Assembly: GCA_948502395.1 (NCBI GenBank) | Contig: CAOPES010000001.1 | Coordinates: 186,001 to 250,000 of the forward strand | DNA from: an uncultured Clostridia bacterium | GTDB lineage: Bacteria > Bacillota > Clostridia > TANB77 > CAG-508 | Length of the DNA stretch: 64,000 bases | Reading direction: 5' to 3' | Part shown: piece after piece, positions 7,813-18,950 of the stretch | Layout: each line of letters begins with the position of its first letter | Position numbering within the stretch: position 1 is the first letter of the stretch | Notes under the pieces: generated by a model | Told to the model about the DNA's origin: nothing | The model's database searches: none | What the model saw: only the letters and a program-made list of their open reading frames with translations | Translations under genes and position numbers: made by a program

Positions 7813-10701
7813 ATGACTGTTGAAGAACTAGAAATAATTGTAACTGCTAAAACAGAAGAAGTAGTAAAAGAACTTATGAAAATAATGCCAGCAATAAAGC
7901 AAGTGGCTAAGCAAGCACAAGAAGCTTTTTCAAAAATAGACACAAAAGAAGTGAAAAATAAATTTCAACAAGCAGTACAATTTGTAAAAAAGAAAATGCA
8001 AGACTTAAAGAAAAGCACCGAAAAAAGCAAAATTGCAATAAAAGTAACCAATGACGATGCACATAAACAAATAACACAATTAGAAAAAGAAATAGATAGT
8101 CTACAAAAGAAAATAAGTGGACGAGAATTAAAGTTAAACATAACAAACAATGCACTAGATAAAATGAGATATGAAACAAACCAAGAAGTAATTAAGGAGA
8201 TGCCAAACGCAGGAGCTAAAAGGATAGGACAACAAACAGAATTAAGACTGTACAATAATGATAATTATATGAGCTTAGTAAAACAAAGCGATAAGCTAAA
8301 CAATGAAATAATAAGATATAATGCATTGTTGGACGGTGCAAAAGCTAAAATGGCGCAATTAGGTCAAGAAACACAAAAAACAGGGGCTACTCAAAGTAAA
8401 TTGAGTAGTTTTTTTAGTGCGTTTAAACAAAAATTAGAACAAGCTAAACCAATATTTTCTAAAATTGGAGGGGCAATAAGTGGCATTGCAGGAGTTTTTT
8501 CTAATCTTGGAAATAAAGTAGGAAAAGTTTTTAATGCAATAAAACAAAAAGCAAGCGGAATAGGCGGGAGTTTTAAAGGTGGATTAAAACACGTCTTAAA
8601 ATATGCTGGAGCTTTAATGTCTATAAGGGGAATTTATGGACTGTTAAGAGGTACGGCGAATGCGTGGCTATCTAGTCAAAATGCAGGAGCAAAACAACTA
8701 AGCGCAAATATAGATTATATGAAGTATGCAATGGGGTCAGCTTTAGCACCAGTTATTCAATTTGTTACAAATCTAGTTTATCAATTAATGAAAGCAATTC
8801 AGTCAGTTGTTTATGCTTTATTTAGAGTAAATATATTTGCCAAAGCAAGTGCGAAATCTTATGCAAGTATGGCAGGAAATGCTAAGAAAGCAAAAGAAGA
8901 AACAAAACAACTAGCAGGTGTACACGACGAAATTAACAACATACAAGATAACAAAAATTCAGATAGTGGAAATGGAACAACAGTACCGAATATTGATTTA
9001 TCTGGGATAGATAATCAAATGTCGCCATTAGCACAAAAATTCTATGATTTTTTCAAACCATTAAAAGAAAGCTGGGACACATATGGTGCAGGCTTGATAG
9101 AACAAGTTAAAATTACAGCAAGTCAAGTAGGGAGTTTAATCGCATCAGTATGGGGAAGTTTTGAAAATATAATTACTAATGGAACAGTATACACATCACT
9201 GGAATTAATATTACAAATTATAGGAAATATTGCACAAACTTTTTCAAATGCTTGGAATTACAATGGAAATGGAGACATAATTGTACAAAATTTAGCAAAT
9301 GCGTTTAACAATTTGCTAGGAGCTATAAACAATATAGTCCAAAGCGAAGGTTTTCAAAACTGGTTAAACAATTGCTCAGATAAATTTAGAGAAATAACAG
9401 AAAAGATAGCTTCGATAGACTGGCAACCGCTTATCGACGCATTAACACAAATAGGACAGACAATAGGAACAGTTGCATTAGATATATTAAGTGGATTAGT
9501 TGATATTTTTAAATGGTTAGTAGAGAACCCAATGATTGCCGAAATATTACTAGCGATAGGAGTAGCGATAAGTATAGTTGCAGGAGCAATAAGTTTAATA
9601 ACAACAGTTATGGGAATATATAATGCCATAATGCCAATAGCAACAGCAGTATCAACGGCATTTGGAATAAGCGTAGGTTGGCTTGTAGCTATTATAGTTG
9701 GAATAATAGCAGTAATTACTGCAGTAGTACTAGCAATAATGAATTGGGACACTATAATGAAAGCATTAGCCGATACTTGGGAATGGATAAAACAAAAAGC
9801 AACAGAAATTTTTACAGCATTAGGAGAGTTCTTTTCTAATTTATGGCAAGGAATATGTGATACTGTAACAAATGTATGGAATGGAATAAAAGACTTCTTT
9901 ATTGGAATATGGAACGCCATTGTAGATTTTGTAGTAGGGATAATAACTGGTTGGATAGAATTTCAAGTTGCCAAATTTGAATTTATTAAAAATATAGTAG
10001 TTACTGTATTTAATACCATAAAAGACTTCATAGTTAACATATGGAACGGAATTGTAGGTACAATATCTAACGTATGGAACACAATTGTTACGAAAGTAAA
10101 AGAAGGAGTACAAGGAGCTTGGAACGCAATAACATCTGTATTTGGTGGAATAGCGAATTGGTTTGGAAATATATTCAAAGGAGCTTGGGAAGCAGTTAAG
10201 AATGTATTTAGCGCAGGCGGAAAAATATTTGATGGAATAAAAGATGGAATATTGAATGGCTTAAAATCTATTGTGAATGCAATTATAGGTGGAATAAACA
10301 AAGTAATAGCAATACCATTTAATGGTATAAATACTGCACTAAGAGCAATAAGAAGCGTAAATATAATGGGACTACAACCATTCAGTTGGATAAATACAAT
10401 AGGAGTACCACAAATTCCAAAACTTGCTAAAGGTGGAGTATTAACAGAAGCAACAACAGTAATAGCAGGAGAATACTCAGGAGCTAAAACAAACCCTGAA
10501 ATAGTAACACCGCAAAACATAATGTATGATACTGTTAGAAGTGCATTAGAAGATACTCAATTTCATAACAACAACGAAGGACAAACCATACATTTAAATG
10601 TATATGTAGGAAATAAAAAGATAGGACAAATATTAATAGACAATTTAAGAGACATGACAAGACGAACAGGAAAAGATATAGAAGCATTAGTAGGAGGATA
10701 G
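7813..10701 (+). CDS. Tape measure protein
   Basis: 962 residues starting at ATG 7813 after AAAGGAGGAAAT. The first 200 residues are coiled coil (Lys/Gln/Glu-rich), followed by glycine-rich hydrophobic stretches, a cluster of membrane-like helices near residues 575-645 (IAGAISLITTV, VGWLVAIIVGIIAVI) and Trp-rich repeats (NVWNGIKDFF, IWNAIVDF, NVWNTIV) typical of tape measure proteins. It sets tail length and helps DNA cross the host membrane. It is the longest gene of the prophage and directly follows the chaperones. No CGG codon occurs in it despite its length. Confidence 0.92.
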   Translation: MTVEELEIIVTAKTEEVVKELMKIMPAIKQVAKQAQEAFSKIDTKEVKNKFQQAVQFVKKKMQDLKKSTEKSKIAIKVTNDDAHKQITQLEKEIDSLQKKISGRELKLNITNNALDKMRYETNQEVIKEMPNAGAKRIGQQTELRLYNNDNYMSLVKQSDKLNNEIIRYNALLDGAKAKMAQLGQETQKTGATQSKLSSFFSAFKQKLEQAKPIFSKIGGAISGIAGVFSNLGNKVGKVFNAIKQKASGIGGSFKGGLKHVLKYAGALMSIRGIYGLLRGTANAWLSSQNAGAKQLSANIDYMKYAMGSALAPVIQFVTNLVYQLMKAIQSVVYALFRVNIFAKASAKSYASMAGNAKKAKEETKQLAGVHDEINNIQDNKNSDSGNGTTVPNIDLSGIDNQMSPLAQKFYDFFKPLKESWDTYGAGLIEQVKITASQVGSLIASVWGSFENIITNGTVYTSLELILQIIGNIAQTFSNAWNYNGNGDIIVQNLANAFNNLLGAINNIVQSEGFQNWLNNCSDKFREITEKIASIDWQPLIDALTQIGQTIGTVALDILSGLVDIFKWLVENPMIAEILLAIGVAISIVAGAISLITTVMGIYNAIMPIATAVSTAFGISVGWLVAIIVGIIAVITAVVLAIMNWDTIMKALADTWEWIKQKATEIFTALGEFFSNLWQGICDTVTNVWNGIKDFFIGIWNAIVDFVVGIITGWIEFQVAKFEFIKNIVVTVFNTIKDFIVNIWNGIVGTISNVWNTIVTKVKEGVQGAWNAITSVFGGIANWFGNIFKGAWEAVKNVFSAGGKIFDGIKDGILNGLKSIVNAIIGGINKVIAIPFNGINTALRAIRSVNIMGLQPFSWINTIGVPQIPKLAKGGVLTEATTVIAGEYSGAKTNPEIVTPQNIMYDTVRSALEDTQFHNNNEGQTIHLNVYVGNKKIGQILIDNLRDMTRRTGKDIEALVGG

Positions 10702-10705
10702 GAGT

Positions 10706-11128
10706 ATGTTATGGAAAGTAGATGGAGAAATACAAAAAAGTCCAAGCACATATAAAGACAATATAGAAGATTTAGATAACAATAGTTATACTAGCAAGGT
10801 AACAGGAGCATTAATAGACAATGTTGTAGCAGTTGGTATGCTAAAATTAGAAATGACCTGGGATTATTGCACAGAAGAAGAAGCAGAAAAACTTATGCAA
10901 TTAACATATAGAAATCCGCTTATAGTAACTATAAAATGTCCTTCTGTACAAGGTGGAATGCTAGAAAATGCAGAATTTAGAGTAAGTAAAAGGTCAACAG
11001 AAATGATAAAAACAGAACAAAATGAAGACGCTTCCAAAAGTAAATGGAAAGTGTCTTTTAATTTAATGCAAAAGAAACTAACAGAACAGCAAAAGCAAAC
11101 TGTAAACATAGCAAAGGGGTTGAGTTAA
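10706..11128 (+). CDS. Distal tail-associated protein (DUF6711-like)
   Basis: 140 residues, beginning LWKVDGEIQKSPSTYKDNIE, beta-rich. Small proteins of this kind sit between the tape measure and the tail endopeptidase gene in Firmicute siphophages and probably belong to the baseplate hub. The stop TAA 11126-11128 overlaps the next ATG at 11128 by one base. Assigned by resemblance and position only. Confidence 0.55.
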   Translation: MLWKVDGEIQKSPSTYKDNIEDLDNNSYTSKVTGALIDNVVAVGMLKLEMTWDYCTEEEAEKLMQLTYRNPLIVTIKCPSVQGGMLENAEFRVSKRSTEMIKTEQNEDASKSKWKVSFNLMQKKLTEQQKQTVNIAKGLS

Positions 11129-13933
11129 TGTATAGTACAATTCAAAAATGGAAAGAAAATATATATGAAAATGTACAATGTGCAATGAATATATACATTG
11201 ACAACGTATTAGTAAACCCAGACTATGTTTTAGATTTTAAAAAAGGTGGAAACATATTCGATGAAGAATTAGCACTAGGAGGAACGCCAGCACAATACAT
11301 AGAAATGCAACTATATAAAGATAAAGTCCCAAGCAATCCTAAAACAATCAAAGTGGAATATGGGATTTTGATTAATTATGGATTAACAGTAGCAGAAGTA
11401 AATGCAATGCTAGTTGGCACATTAAACGGTATTCCTGTAAAAAGCTTATCTGGAAACAATACAGCCTTTGAAATGATACCAATTGGAACATACAATGTAG
11501 ATGATTATACAAACAATGATGACGATACGATTACAATAAAAGCACTAGACAATATGATTAAATTTGAATTTAATTACGATGGTAGCGAGCTAATAGCTCA
11601 AAAGGGATATGCAACATTAAAAGAAGTAGCACAAGATATTTGTAGTAAAGCAGGAGTAGAATTACGGTCCTACTTCTTTTCTTAATTCTAACAAGCAAGT
11701 AGCAGTATACGACAACACTATAACAGCGAGAGAATACTTAAGTTACATTGCAGAAAGTGCTGGTTGTTTCGCCTGTATTGGTAGAGATGGAAAATTATAT
11801 TTTAGAAAAATATATCAAGACGAAACTGAGATTCCGCTTGAAATGTTTGGAGAATATAAATGGGGCGAAGAGTTTAAAATATCAAAAGTATCTTTTGAAG
11901 ATGGAGCAAGAAGTTTTAAATTCGGAGATGAAACAAGAAACAATTTATGGATAAACCAAGACAATATGTATATTGTAGATGAAGAACAAGTAGAAAACAT
12001 TTACAATAATGTTAATGGATTAGTTGCAAATAGTTTTGAAGGTAAAACAGTTATAGATCCAGCAACAGATATAGGAGACAAAATAGTTATAGACGGAAAG
12101 CCTGTTATATATCAAGGCGAAATGACATTAGAAGGCAGGTTTATCGCAAACATAAATAGCAAAATACAAATAAAACAAAAAGAAGAAACAACAGTAAAGA
12201 AAGAAAGCCAAAAAGTAATTAATAGACGAGTACAAAGCGAAATAAATCAAATAGACGGCAAAATAACACAATTAGTAGAAGAAACAACAGAGAACTCACA
12301 GAAGCTAACACAGCACGAACAAACAATAGATGCAATAACAAATAAAGTAGAACAAATAGAAGATGTAACAAATACAGTAGAAGGAATAAAGACAATAGCA
12401 CTAGGAAACTGTATGGAAGGGGAACTGTTAGAATTACACGTTTATGGAAATAATACAGTTTTTGATTATTTGTACCCAAGCGACGATTTATATCCTTCTA
12501 ATAACTTATATCCACGAGGAGACAGTAGAATTACTGTAAATGATAAAGTTTATGAGTTAGGAATAACAGACGTTTTAAGGCAAAATGGAGATGTATGTGA
12601 CGAATTTATTTTATTAGACGGACAGGCAAAAGTAATAAGAAGAGTAAACAAAGACGGAACTATCAAGACAACAGAAAAAATAGAAGACTTAGGAGAATTA
12701 AAAATACCACTTCAAGAAGAAACAAATACAATAACTATAAAGAATTATACAGCTAAGCTAAAGGCGAAGTATATTAGAAAAAATGAATTTTCAGATACAT
12801 TTGTTCCCAAAGTCGAGTTAGGCACACAACTTATACAAAATTCCGAAGCAGTTAAGCTTGCTTGGAACCAAATAAGCGACTTCATACAAATGATGATAAT
12901 AAATAACAATGCTAGTTTTGCAATATTGGATAAAGACAAAAAAGTAATGATGTACTTAGACAAGACTGGACAACATTTCTGTGATAGCCAAGGCAATGTT
13001 TTTGGAGAAATGGGAGTAAAAAAAGTTGGAGAGCAAAACTACATAAGTTTTTCTGTTGAAGGCGATTATGGGCAAGAGATACAAAATGGAATGTCTTGGG
13101 GAGTAACAACAAAAGACGGAAAATACTGGCCAATACTGCATATAACCAACTTCCTTATGGGGGCAGAAAATACTGATGAAACTTATGGAGAATTAGTTTT
13201 GAATTATTGTAATTTAGTATTAGGTGGTATAGGAACAGGTATAAAGTCTGGAAATGCACTACTTACAGGTGACCCCGCAATTGGGGGAATGATTATTCTT
13301 GATACAGCGACTTATAAGAACTTGCTAAGTATCTATCCTGACAGCGATTTAGGATATGCATTTCTTCAATTTTTAGATGACATTAAGTTTTATAGAAATC
13401 AAGCAGGAAGCAATAGTCTTAAAATTGGAGACGGGGACAAGTATTGCTTGTTGAGCGATGACGGTCACGTGGTTTGCTACGATTTAAACTGCTATGAAAA
13501 TGCATACGTGTGGGAATATTTTACGGCGAAGAAAGGAATAAGTTGCACAGATGGATACGTAGATGGGATAGCATTTATTAACAATTCTAAACTAGAAACT
13601 AAAAAGAATATAAGCAAATATAATCAAACAGCATTGAAAGAAATACTTAAAACAGATATTTATAAATTTAATTACAAAGCTGAAGATGACGAAGTAAAAA
13701 AACACATAGGATTTATTATAGGAGACAACTACGAATATTCTAAAGAAATAACAGCGGTAGATAAGAACGGAAAAGAAGTAGGAGTAGACTTATATTCTAT
13801 GGTCTCTATGGCTTACAAAGCAATACAAGAACAACAAGAGCAAATAAAACAGCTAGAAGAAAAAGACAAACAGAAAGACAAATTGATAGCAAATTTAATT
13901 AAAAGAGTAGAAGAACTGGAGGCGAATAAATAA
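11128..13933 (+). CDS. Tail endopeptidase/spike protein with S74 chaperone, one CGG +1 shift
   Basis: The zero frame ends at 11685 with a short wrong tail. Skipping one base at the in-frame CGG 11665-11667 continues as GPTSFLNSNKQVAVYDN and joins the frame that runs to 13933, giving 934 residues. The N-terminal part resembles prophage tail (gp27-like) hub proteins; a coiled coil spans about 330-400 of the fused chain; the C-terminal 120 residues resemble a Peptidase_S74 intramolecular chaperone (NNSKLETKKNISKY, then a trimerising coiled coil rich in Gln/Lys/Glu). S74 domains trimerise fibres and then cleave themselves off. The start overlaps the previous stop, and the stop overlaps the next ATG by one base. 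Confidence 0.87.
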
Positions 13934-14361
13934 TGGCATATTTTAATTTTGAAAATGGCGTGACGCCGATAAATGATACAAACTTAAACACAATGCAAAC
14001 AGGAATAGAAAACGCAATTGGTGGAGTACAGGACAGTGTAAACACATTAGAAACAAAGGTAAATAGTATTTTTAAATTTAAGAAATATGAAAAAGAAGTA
14101 ACGATGAACGGCACAAGCTCTAAAGCTGTGACAATGGGGAGTTTTAGTGATATAGAGGGATATACGTATTTAGGCTGTATAGCGAATGAGAATGGCTATG
14201 GAGACCAATTTTTGGTCACATATAGCAAGTATGGAGAAAATATTACAGCTATGGTACATAATCAATTTGCATCAAATCTAACGAAAATACTAAAATGCAT
14301 AGTAATTTTTGTCAAAGAAGATTATTACAATGCAAATCTTATAACAGAAACGGAGGCGTAG
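13933..14361 (+). CDS. Baseplate or fibre accessory protein, 142 aa
   Basis: Starts MAYFNFENGVTPINDTNLN, a sequence type common at the start of Firmicute phage fibre and upper-baseplate proteins. The N-terminus is followed by a short coiled coil (VQDSVNTLETKVNSI) and a compact beta-rich domain. The ATG overlaps the previous stop (ATAATGG). Probably a short fibre; receptor unknown. Confidence 0.55.
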   Translation: MAYFNFENGVTPINDTNLNTMQTGIENAIGGVQDSVNTLETKVNSIFKFKKYEKEVTMNGTSSKAVTMGSFSDIEGYTYLGCIANENGYGDQFLVTYSKYGENITAMVHNQFASNLTKILKCIVIFVKEDYYNANLITETEA

Positions 14362-14364
14362 TAA

Positions 14365-16716
14365 ATGAGCGAGACAACAAATTTAAAATTAAAGAAACAC
14401 GATGAACCGCTAAATGAAAATACAAATCAATTTAATGTTAAGGATTACTTAAATGGAAATTGGGACAAAATAGAAGATTTTGCAGAGCAAGTAAATGATA
14501 AAGTAATAGAAATAGAAGATAGTATAGATTTAGTAAAACAACAAACAGAACAAGCAGTAGAAGATATAAATACAGACATATTAAACTTAGACACAAACAA
14601 AGCAAGTAAAACAGAGTTACAAGAAGCAACAATAGCATTACAAGCAGAGCTGTTAGCAACAAGAAAAGACTTGCAGGCTGGAACGTTAGAAGGACAAGCA
14701 GAAGGAGAAAGCTTGTACTTGCAAGACAGCTCAGATGCAAGGTTTAGAAAGTTTGAAGTAGGTGGAAATAGCAAGCAAAAGAAAAGAGAAGGGTATAACT
14801 TATACAATGTAAAAAATGAACTTGAATTTGCAAATGGAATATCTGTAGATGAAGAAGATTGGATTACTTGCAGTTATGACAACACTGACGGAGAAAAAAC
14901 GAAGTTTTTGAATTTCTATACGAAAAACTTAGATATAGAGACAAATACAAATTATGCAATAATTATAGAAGTAAAGAATGTTGCAGGAACGGGAACATTA
15001 TTCGCAGTATCACACGAAGCCGACGGACAATTTTTAGGTGACCCTACATATGACTTTACAAACTTAAGTAATAACAGCATTAAAAAAACTATACAAAAAA
15101 CTAAAGAAACATTTGAAAGTAATGTAAGAAGAGGATTAAGAACATATTTAAGATTTGCAAAAGGAGAAAGTGGTTCTATAACATTTAGAATATCTGTTTT
15201 AAAAGATACATCTATAACAGAAAATAGTTTTAAATATGAACAATATGGAGCTATGCCAAGCTTGGAATTTCCGTCTGAGACAGAAGCAGTTGGACAAGAC
15301 GTGAACTTGTTTGATAAAGATAACGTAGAATTTTACAATAACAATTCAAGTAATTTTTCTTGTACAACAAACGCAGGACCTACGAGAGTAAGAACATCTT
15401 CTTTTGAGTTTGCGGGAGAAGGGCCATATACACTCAGCGGATTAATAGGAAAGACAAGGTTGTTAGGTGTACGTGCTTATGGAGAAAACGAAAACATTAT
15501 TTCAGAAGGAGCAACTCTTAATGAAAATACATTTACATTAACAGAAGAAGTTAAATACATACATTTATTATTTAAAAACAGCGATGATAGTGAGTTGAAC
15601 AGAGAAGAAGTAAGAAATATGCCAATAAAAATAGAAAAAGGAAAACAAGCAAGTGCATATTCTGCATACGGCTGTGGTAGTGCTAATATTACTGTTTGCA
15701 ATAAGAACGTGTGCGACAACATATTTGAACAAGGAGTGATAAATGTTTCAAATGGTAAAAATGGTCCTTGGAACAACACAAAATATATAAGAACAAAAAA
15801 TTACATTAAAATTAAGCCAAATGCACAATTTACTATGACTAATCCGATAAGAAATAGAGGACGCAAAACAAGATTTTATGATAAAGATAAAAACTATTTG
15901 GGATATACAGCTAAAAAAGATAGTTTGCTTGCAATCAACGATGATGCAACGTTAAAAAGAGTTTCAACAATGCCCGATAATGCATATTATTTGCGTTTTG
16001 AATTAGATTTTGATGATGCTCAGATTGGACAAGATGTAATAGACGGAAAATACAAATATCAATTGGAGGAAGGAAACACAGCAACAGATATAGTAGAACA
16101 CGAAGAACAAACATTTACAATAGACGTACAGCAAGAAACGTTGGAAGGAGACTATTTCGACTTAGACAATGAAGAAGAAGTGCATACTTGGGGGAAACAT
16201 GAAATTACAGGAAATGAAGCTGATTTACAAGGGATTGGTTGGTTTAAATCTAATACTTCACGTACTGATGCGTATGGAATTACAAACGAAAGAATAGGAT
16301 TGCCTGTACTAACAGAAAATACAAGTAAATGCACGCACGCTAAATATACTAATAATGTAAATGCTGTAAATACAACTAAATATGTTTCATCGAATGAGAA
16401 GTTTTATTTATGTTTTCCACTTGGTGTAGCTGAAACATTAGAGGAGTTTAAAACTTTAATGCAGGAACAAGTAGATAGTGGAACACCAGTAACAATTTAC
16501 TACAAGCTAGCAGAACCAAAAAAAATTCCATTTAACTCAGCACAAAAAGCAGTAGCAAAACAAATAAGAGAAACACTACACAGCTACAAAGACGGAACAC
16601 ACGTATATAGTACAGACACAGTAAGTCTGATATTTAATGCAAAATATACAGTAGACCAAAAAGCTTATATACAAGCAGAAATAAATAAAATGCAAGCGAT
16701 GATACTTGCGGAATAG
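14365..16716 (+). CDS. Tail fibre / receptor-binding protein, 783 aa
   Basis: Begins with SETTNLKLKKHDEPLNENTN and a segment PFNVKDYLNGNWDKI-like (here FNVKDYLNGNWDKIEDF), a typical fibre N-terminus that anchors to the baseplate. A coiled coil (about 45-105) leads to long beta-rich carbohydrate-binding-like domains, with repeated KYEQYGAMPSLEFPSE-type segments characteristic of Clostridia phage fibres. It should bind the bacterial surface. GGAGGCG precedes the ATG and the gene follows the previous one after three bases. Confidence 0.75.
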   Translation: MSETTNLKLKKHDEPLNENTNQFNVKDYLNGNWDKIEDFAEQVNDKVIEIEDSIDLVKQQTEQAVEDINTDILNLDTNKASKTELQEATIALQAELLATRKDLQAGTLEGQAEGESLYLQDSSDARFRKFEVGGNSKQKKREGYNLYNVKNELEFANGISVDEEDWITCSYDNTDGEKTKFLNFYTKNLDIETNTNYAIIIEVKNVAGTGTLFAVSHEADGQFLGDPTYDFTNLSNNSIKKTIQKTKETFESNVRRGLRTYLRFAKGESGSITFRISVLKDTSITENSFKYEQYGAMPSLEFPSETEAVGQDVNLFDKDNVEFYNNNSSNFSCTTNAGPTRVRTSSFEFAGEGPYTLSGLIGKTRLLGVRAYGENENIISEGATLNENTFTLTEEVKYIHLLFKNSDDSELNREEVRNMPIKIEKGKQASAYSAYGCGSANITVCNKNVCDNIFEQGVINVSNGKNGPWNNTKYIRTKNYIKIKPNAQFTMTNPIRNRGRKTRFYDKDKNYLGYTAKKDSLLAINDDATLKRVSTMPDNAYYLRFELDFDDAQIGQDVIDGKYKYQLEEGNTATDIVEHEEQTFTIDVQQETLEGDYFDLDNEEEVHTWGKHEITGNEADLQGIGWFKSNTSRTDAYGITNERIGLPVLTENTSKCTHAKYTNNVNAVNTTKYVSSNEKFYLCFPLGVAETLEEFKTLMQEQVDSGTPVTIYYKLAEPKKIPFNSAQKAVAKQIRETLHSYKDGTHVYSTDTVSLIFNAKYTVDQKAYIQAEINKMQAMILAE

Positions 16717-16726
16717 GAGAAAGAAT

Positions 16727-17011
16727 ATGAATACAAGTTTATTATTTAAAAATGCAATACTTAATTTATACAAAGCAAGAATTTACACAGTAGACTTTGC
16801 AATACTAAAAGCAAGTGATTATGCAGATAAAAATAAAATAACCGCAGAAGACTACACAGAATTACTTACATATTTAGCTGAAGAACAAGCAAAATCTATG
16901 CAAGTAGTAGAGCAAGTGCAAGAAGAAACAGAAGTTGTAGAAGATAATACAGAAGAAGTTGTAGAAACAGAGAAAGAAACAACAGAAGAAAACGTAGAAG
17001 TGGAGGAATAG
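16727..17011 (+). CDS. Small tail protein, acidic C-terminus (XkdX/DUF-like)
   Basis: 94 residues starting at ATG 16727 with GGAGAAAG upstream. The N-terminal half is helical (NLYKARIYTVDFAILKASDY); the C-terminal half is almost only Glu, Val and Thr. Such proteins often sit between fibre and holin genes; function unknown. Confidence 0.5.
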   Translation: MNTSLLFKNAILNLYKARIYTVDFAILKASDYADKNKITAEDYTELLTYLAEEQAKSMQVVEQVQEETEVVEDNTEEVVETEKETTEENVEVEE

Positions 17012-17014
17012 CTT

Positions 17015-17317
17015 GTGGAAGAAATTATTAAAATAGTTTTTAATTGGGCAATTCCGATAATCTTAAGTGGTATATTTGGTTTCTTAATAAAAATATTGAA
17101 AGATAACAGGGCAATGAAGGAAAGTATGCTTAGTTTAATTAGAAGCCAAATTGTTGGAAAATGTGAAACATATATGGGGCAAGGTTACTTGCCCGAATAT
17201 GCAAGATATTGCCTAGAAGAATTGTTTAAACAATACCAGGTACTCGGGGGAAACCACGGAGTAGAAACATTGGTAAATAAGTGTTATGAATTACCATTAT
17301 CGAAAGGGGAGAATTAA
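17015..17317 (+). CDS. Phage holin-like membrane protein
   Basis: 100 residues starting at GTG 17015, with GGAGGAATAG upstream. One clear transmembrane helix (FNWAIPIILSGIFGFLIKIL) is followed by a soluble helical region with Cys residues. Location directly before the endolysin and the single N-terminal membrane segment fit the holin role, making pores that release the endolysin. The class was not recognised. Confidence 0.62.
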   Translation: MEEIIKIVFNWAIPIILSGIFGFLIKILKDNRAMKESMLSLIRSQIVGKCETYMGQGYLPEYARYCLEELFKQYQVLGGNHGVETLVNKCYELPLSKGEN

Positions 17318-17318
17318 A

Positions 17319-18851
17319 ATGGACGAAAATAAATTGAAAAAAATAGCATTAGTAGTTGTAACAATATGCGTTATGATTTTAAGTGGTTTTGGTTTTTATA
17401 CGGTCAACAAGGACAAGTCTACACAAGAAATAGTGCAAGAAGGTATTAAAGAGCTAAAAGAATATATAACAACATATAAGATGTCAGAAGAAGAAATAAA
17501 AGAATTACCTTCTACAGAAATAAAAGAGCAAACAGAAGAACAAGAAAATGCAACAGAGCAAGCAACAACAGAAACAGAAGGATTTGAGCTACAAGGAGAA
17601 ATAGCATATGAAGGCGATAAAGCAAGAAATTGGGACGTAGAATTAGGAGACTACAAGGGACTTACATATTATTCACAAATAGACAATAGATGGTCCAATA
17701 AAATGTATTCTAGTGTAGGGGATAGAAGTCAAACAATAGGAACTAGTGGCTGTGGTCCAACATCTGCAGCAATGGTTGTAACGGCTTGCAAGGGAGCAAT
17801 AACACCCGACAAAATGTCAGATTTGTTTGTTAAATATGGATATAGAAGTGCTAACAACGGAACATATTGGTCAGCTTTCCGAGCAATTGCAGACGAATTT
17901 GATATTGATTACACTGAAACATACAACTTAGATACAGTAGTAAATCTATTAAAAAATAACTACTACGTTGTAGCAAGTTGTGGAAACGGTTTATTCACAA
18001 ACGGCGGACATTTTATAGTATTAACAGGAATAGAAGGAAATACAATAAGTGTATTTGACCCTTATTTGTATGCAGGAAAATTCAATACTTCTACAAGGCG
18101 TGGAAAAGCAACAGTAAATGGAAATACTGTATATGTAACAGTAGACAACTTTAGAAATTATGCAAATGCAAAAGGCTTTTTCTGTTATAAACACGACGGA
18201 GAAGTAAAAGCTAATAATACTCAACCAGTTGTAACATCAACTTACACTAGATATGTTAATGCGAAAATCGGATTGAATGTAAGAAATACACCGAACGGAG
18301 CTAGAATTGGTGGATTAGTTAATGGAACACAAGTAACAGTTGCAGAAACAAGCGGAAATTGGAGTAGAATAGTAAGTCCAATAAATGGCTGGGTAAGTTC
18401 TAATTACTTAGCAAACAAACTGACTTCTTCAACTGTTGGGGATTTTCAAACAGTTGGAACATATAAATTAAAAAGAAATTGCTATTTATATTCAAATCAA
18501 AATTTAACAGGAGTTAGATATAGCTATTTAGCAAATACAGTTGTAACAGTTCTACAGAACGTAAATAGTAGAGTAGATAAAATAAAAGTGAATAAGACTG
18601 GAAGAATAGCTTATATAGATAAAAGCAATTATGCCAATACTACAACAAATGTATCTAAAAATACGGTTGGACAAGGCAAATTATTAAGAGCTTGTTCATT
18701 ATATTCAAATTCAAATCTAACAGGTACAAGATACAGTTACTTAGAGAATACATATGTAATAGTTCTACAAAATGTAAATGCTAATGTAGACAAAATTAGA
18801 GTGGTAAGAACAGGCAGAATAGCGTATGTAAATAAAAATAACTATAAATAG
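17319..18851 (+). CDS. Endolysin: membrane-anchored C39-like peptidase with SH3 and repeat domains
   Basis: 510 residues starting at ATG 17319 (GGGGAG upstream). A signal-anchor helix (ALVVVTICVMILSGFGFY) is followed by an acidic linker, then a papain-like C39-family domain with TSGCGPTSAAMV (catalytic Cys), NGGHFIVLTGI (His) and VFDPY (Asp). An SH3b domain (KIGLNVRNTPNG) follows near residue 310, then two copies of a 60-residue repeat, each with the core YSNxNLTGxRYSYL. It would cut cell-wall peptides at lysis. The N-terminal anchor is unusual for a holin-dependent lysin and recalls SAR endolysins. Confidence 0.85.
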   Translation: MDENKLKKIALVVVTICVMILSGFGFYTVNKDKSTQEIVQEGIKELKEYITTYKMSEEEIKELPSTEIKEQTEEQENATEQATTETEGFELQGEIAYEGDKARNWDVELGDYKGLTYYSQIDNRWSNKMYSSVGDRSQTIGTSGCGPTSAAMVVTACKGAITPDKMSDLFVKYGYRSANNGTYWSAFRAIADEFDIDYTETYNLDTVVNLLKNNYYVVASCGNGLFTNGGHFIVLTGIEGNTISVFDPYLYAGKFNTSTRRGKATVNGNTVYVTVDNFRNYANAKGFFCYKHDGEVKANNTQPVVTSTYTRYVNAKIGLNVRNTPNGARIGGLVNGTQVTVAETSGNWSRIVSPINGWVSSNYLANKLTSSTVGDFQTVGTYKLKRNCYLYSNQNLTGVRYSYLANTVVTVLQNVNSRVDKIKVNKTGRIAYIDKSNYANTTTNVSKNTVGQGKLLRACSLYSNSNLTGTRYSYLENTYVIVLQNVNANVDKIRVVRTGRIAYVNKNNYK

Positions 18852-18891
18852 AGTGCAAAAAGAGACAGATTATTCTGTCTCTTTGCTCTAT
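18849..18891 (+). terminator. Terminator of the late operon
   Basis: AAAGAGACAG pairs perfectly with CTGTCTCTTT around a six-base loop, extended by TAGAG/CTCTA outside. It lies right after the endolysin stop and faces the convergent AP2 gene. Confidence 0.8.
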
Positions 18892-18950
18892 TATATTTAA
18901 ATTACAAACTAATGTTAAATTACTATATTGTTAGTATACAAAAGTAAAAG

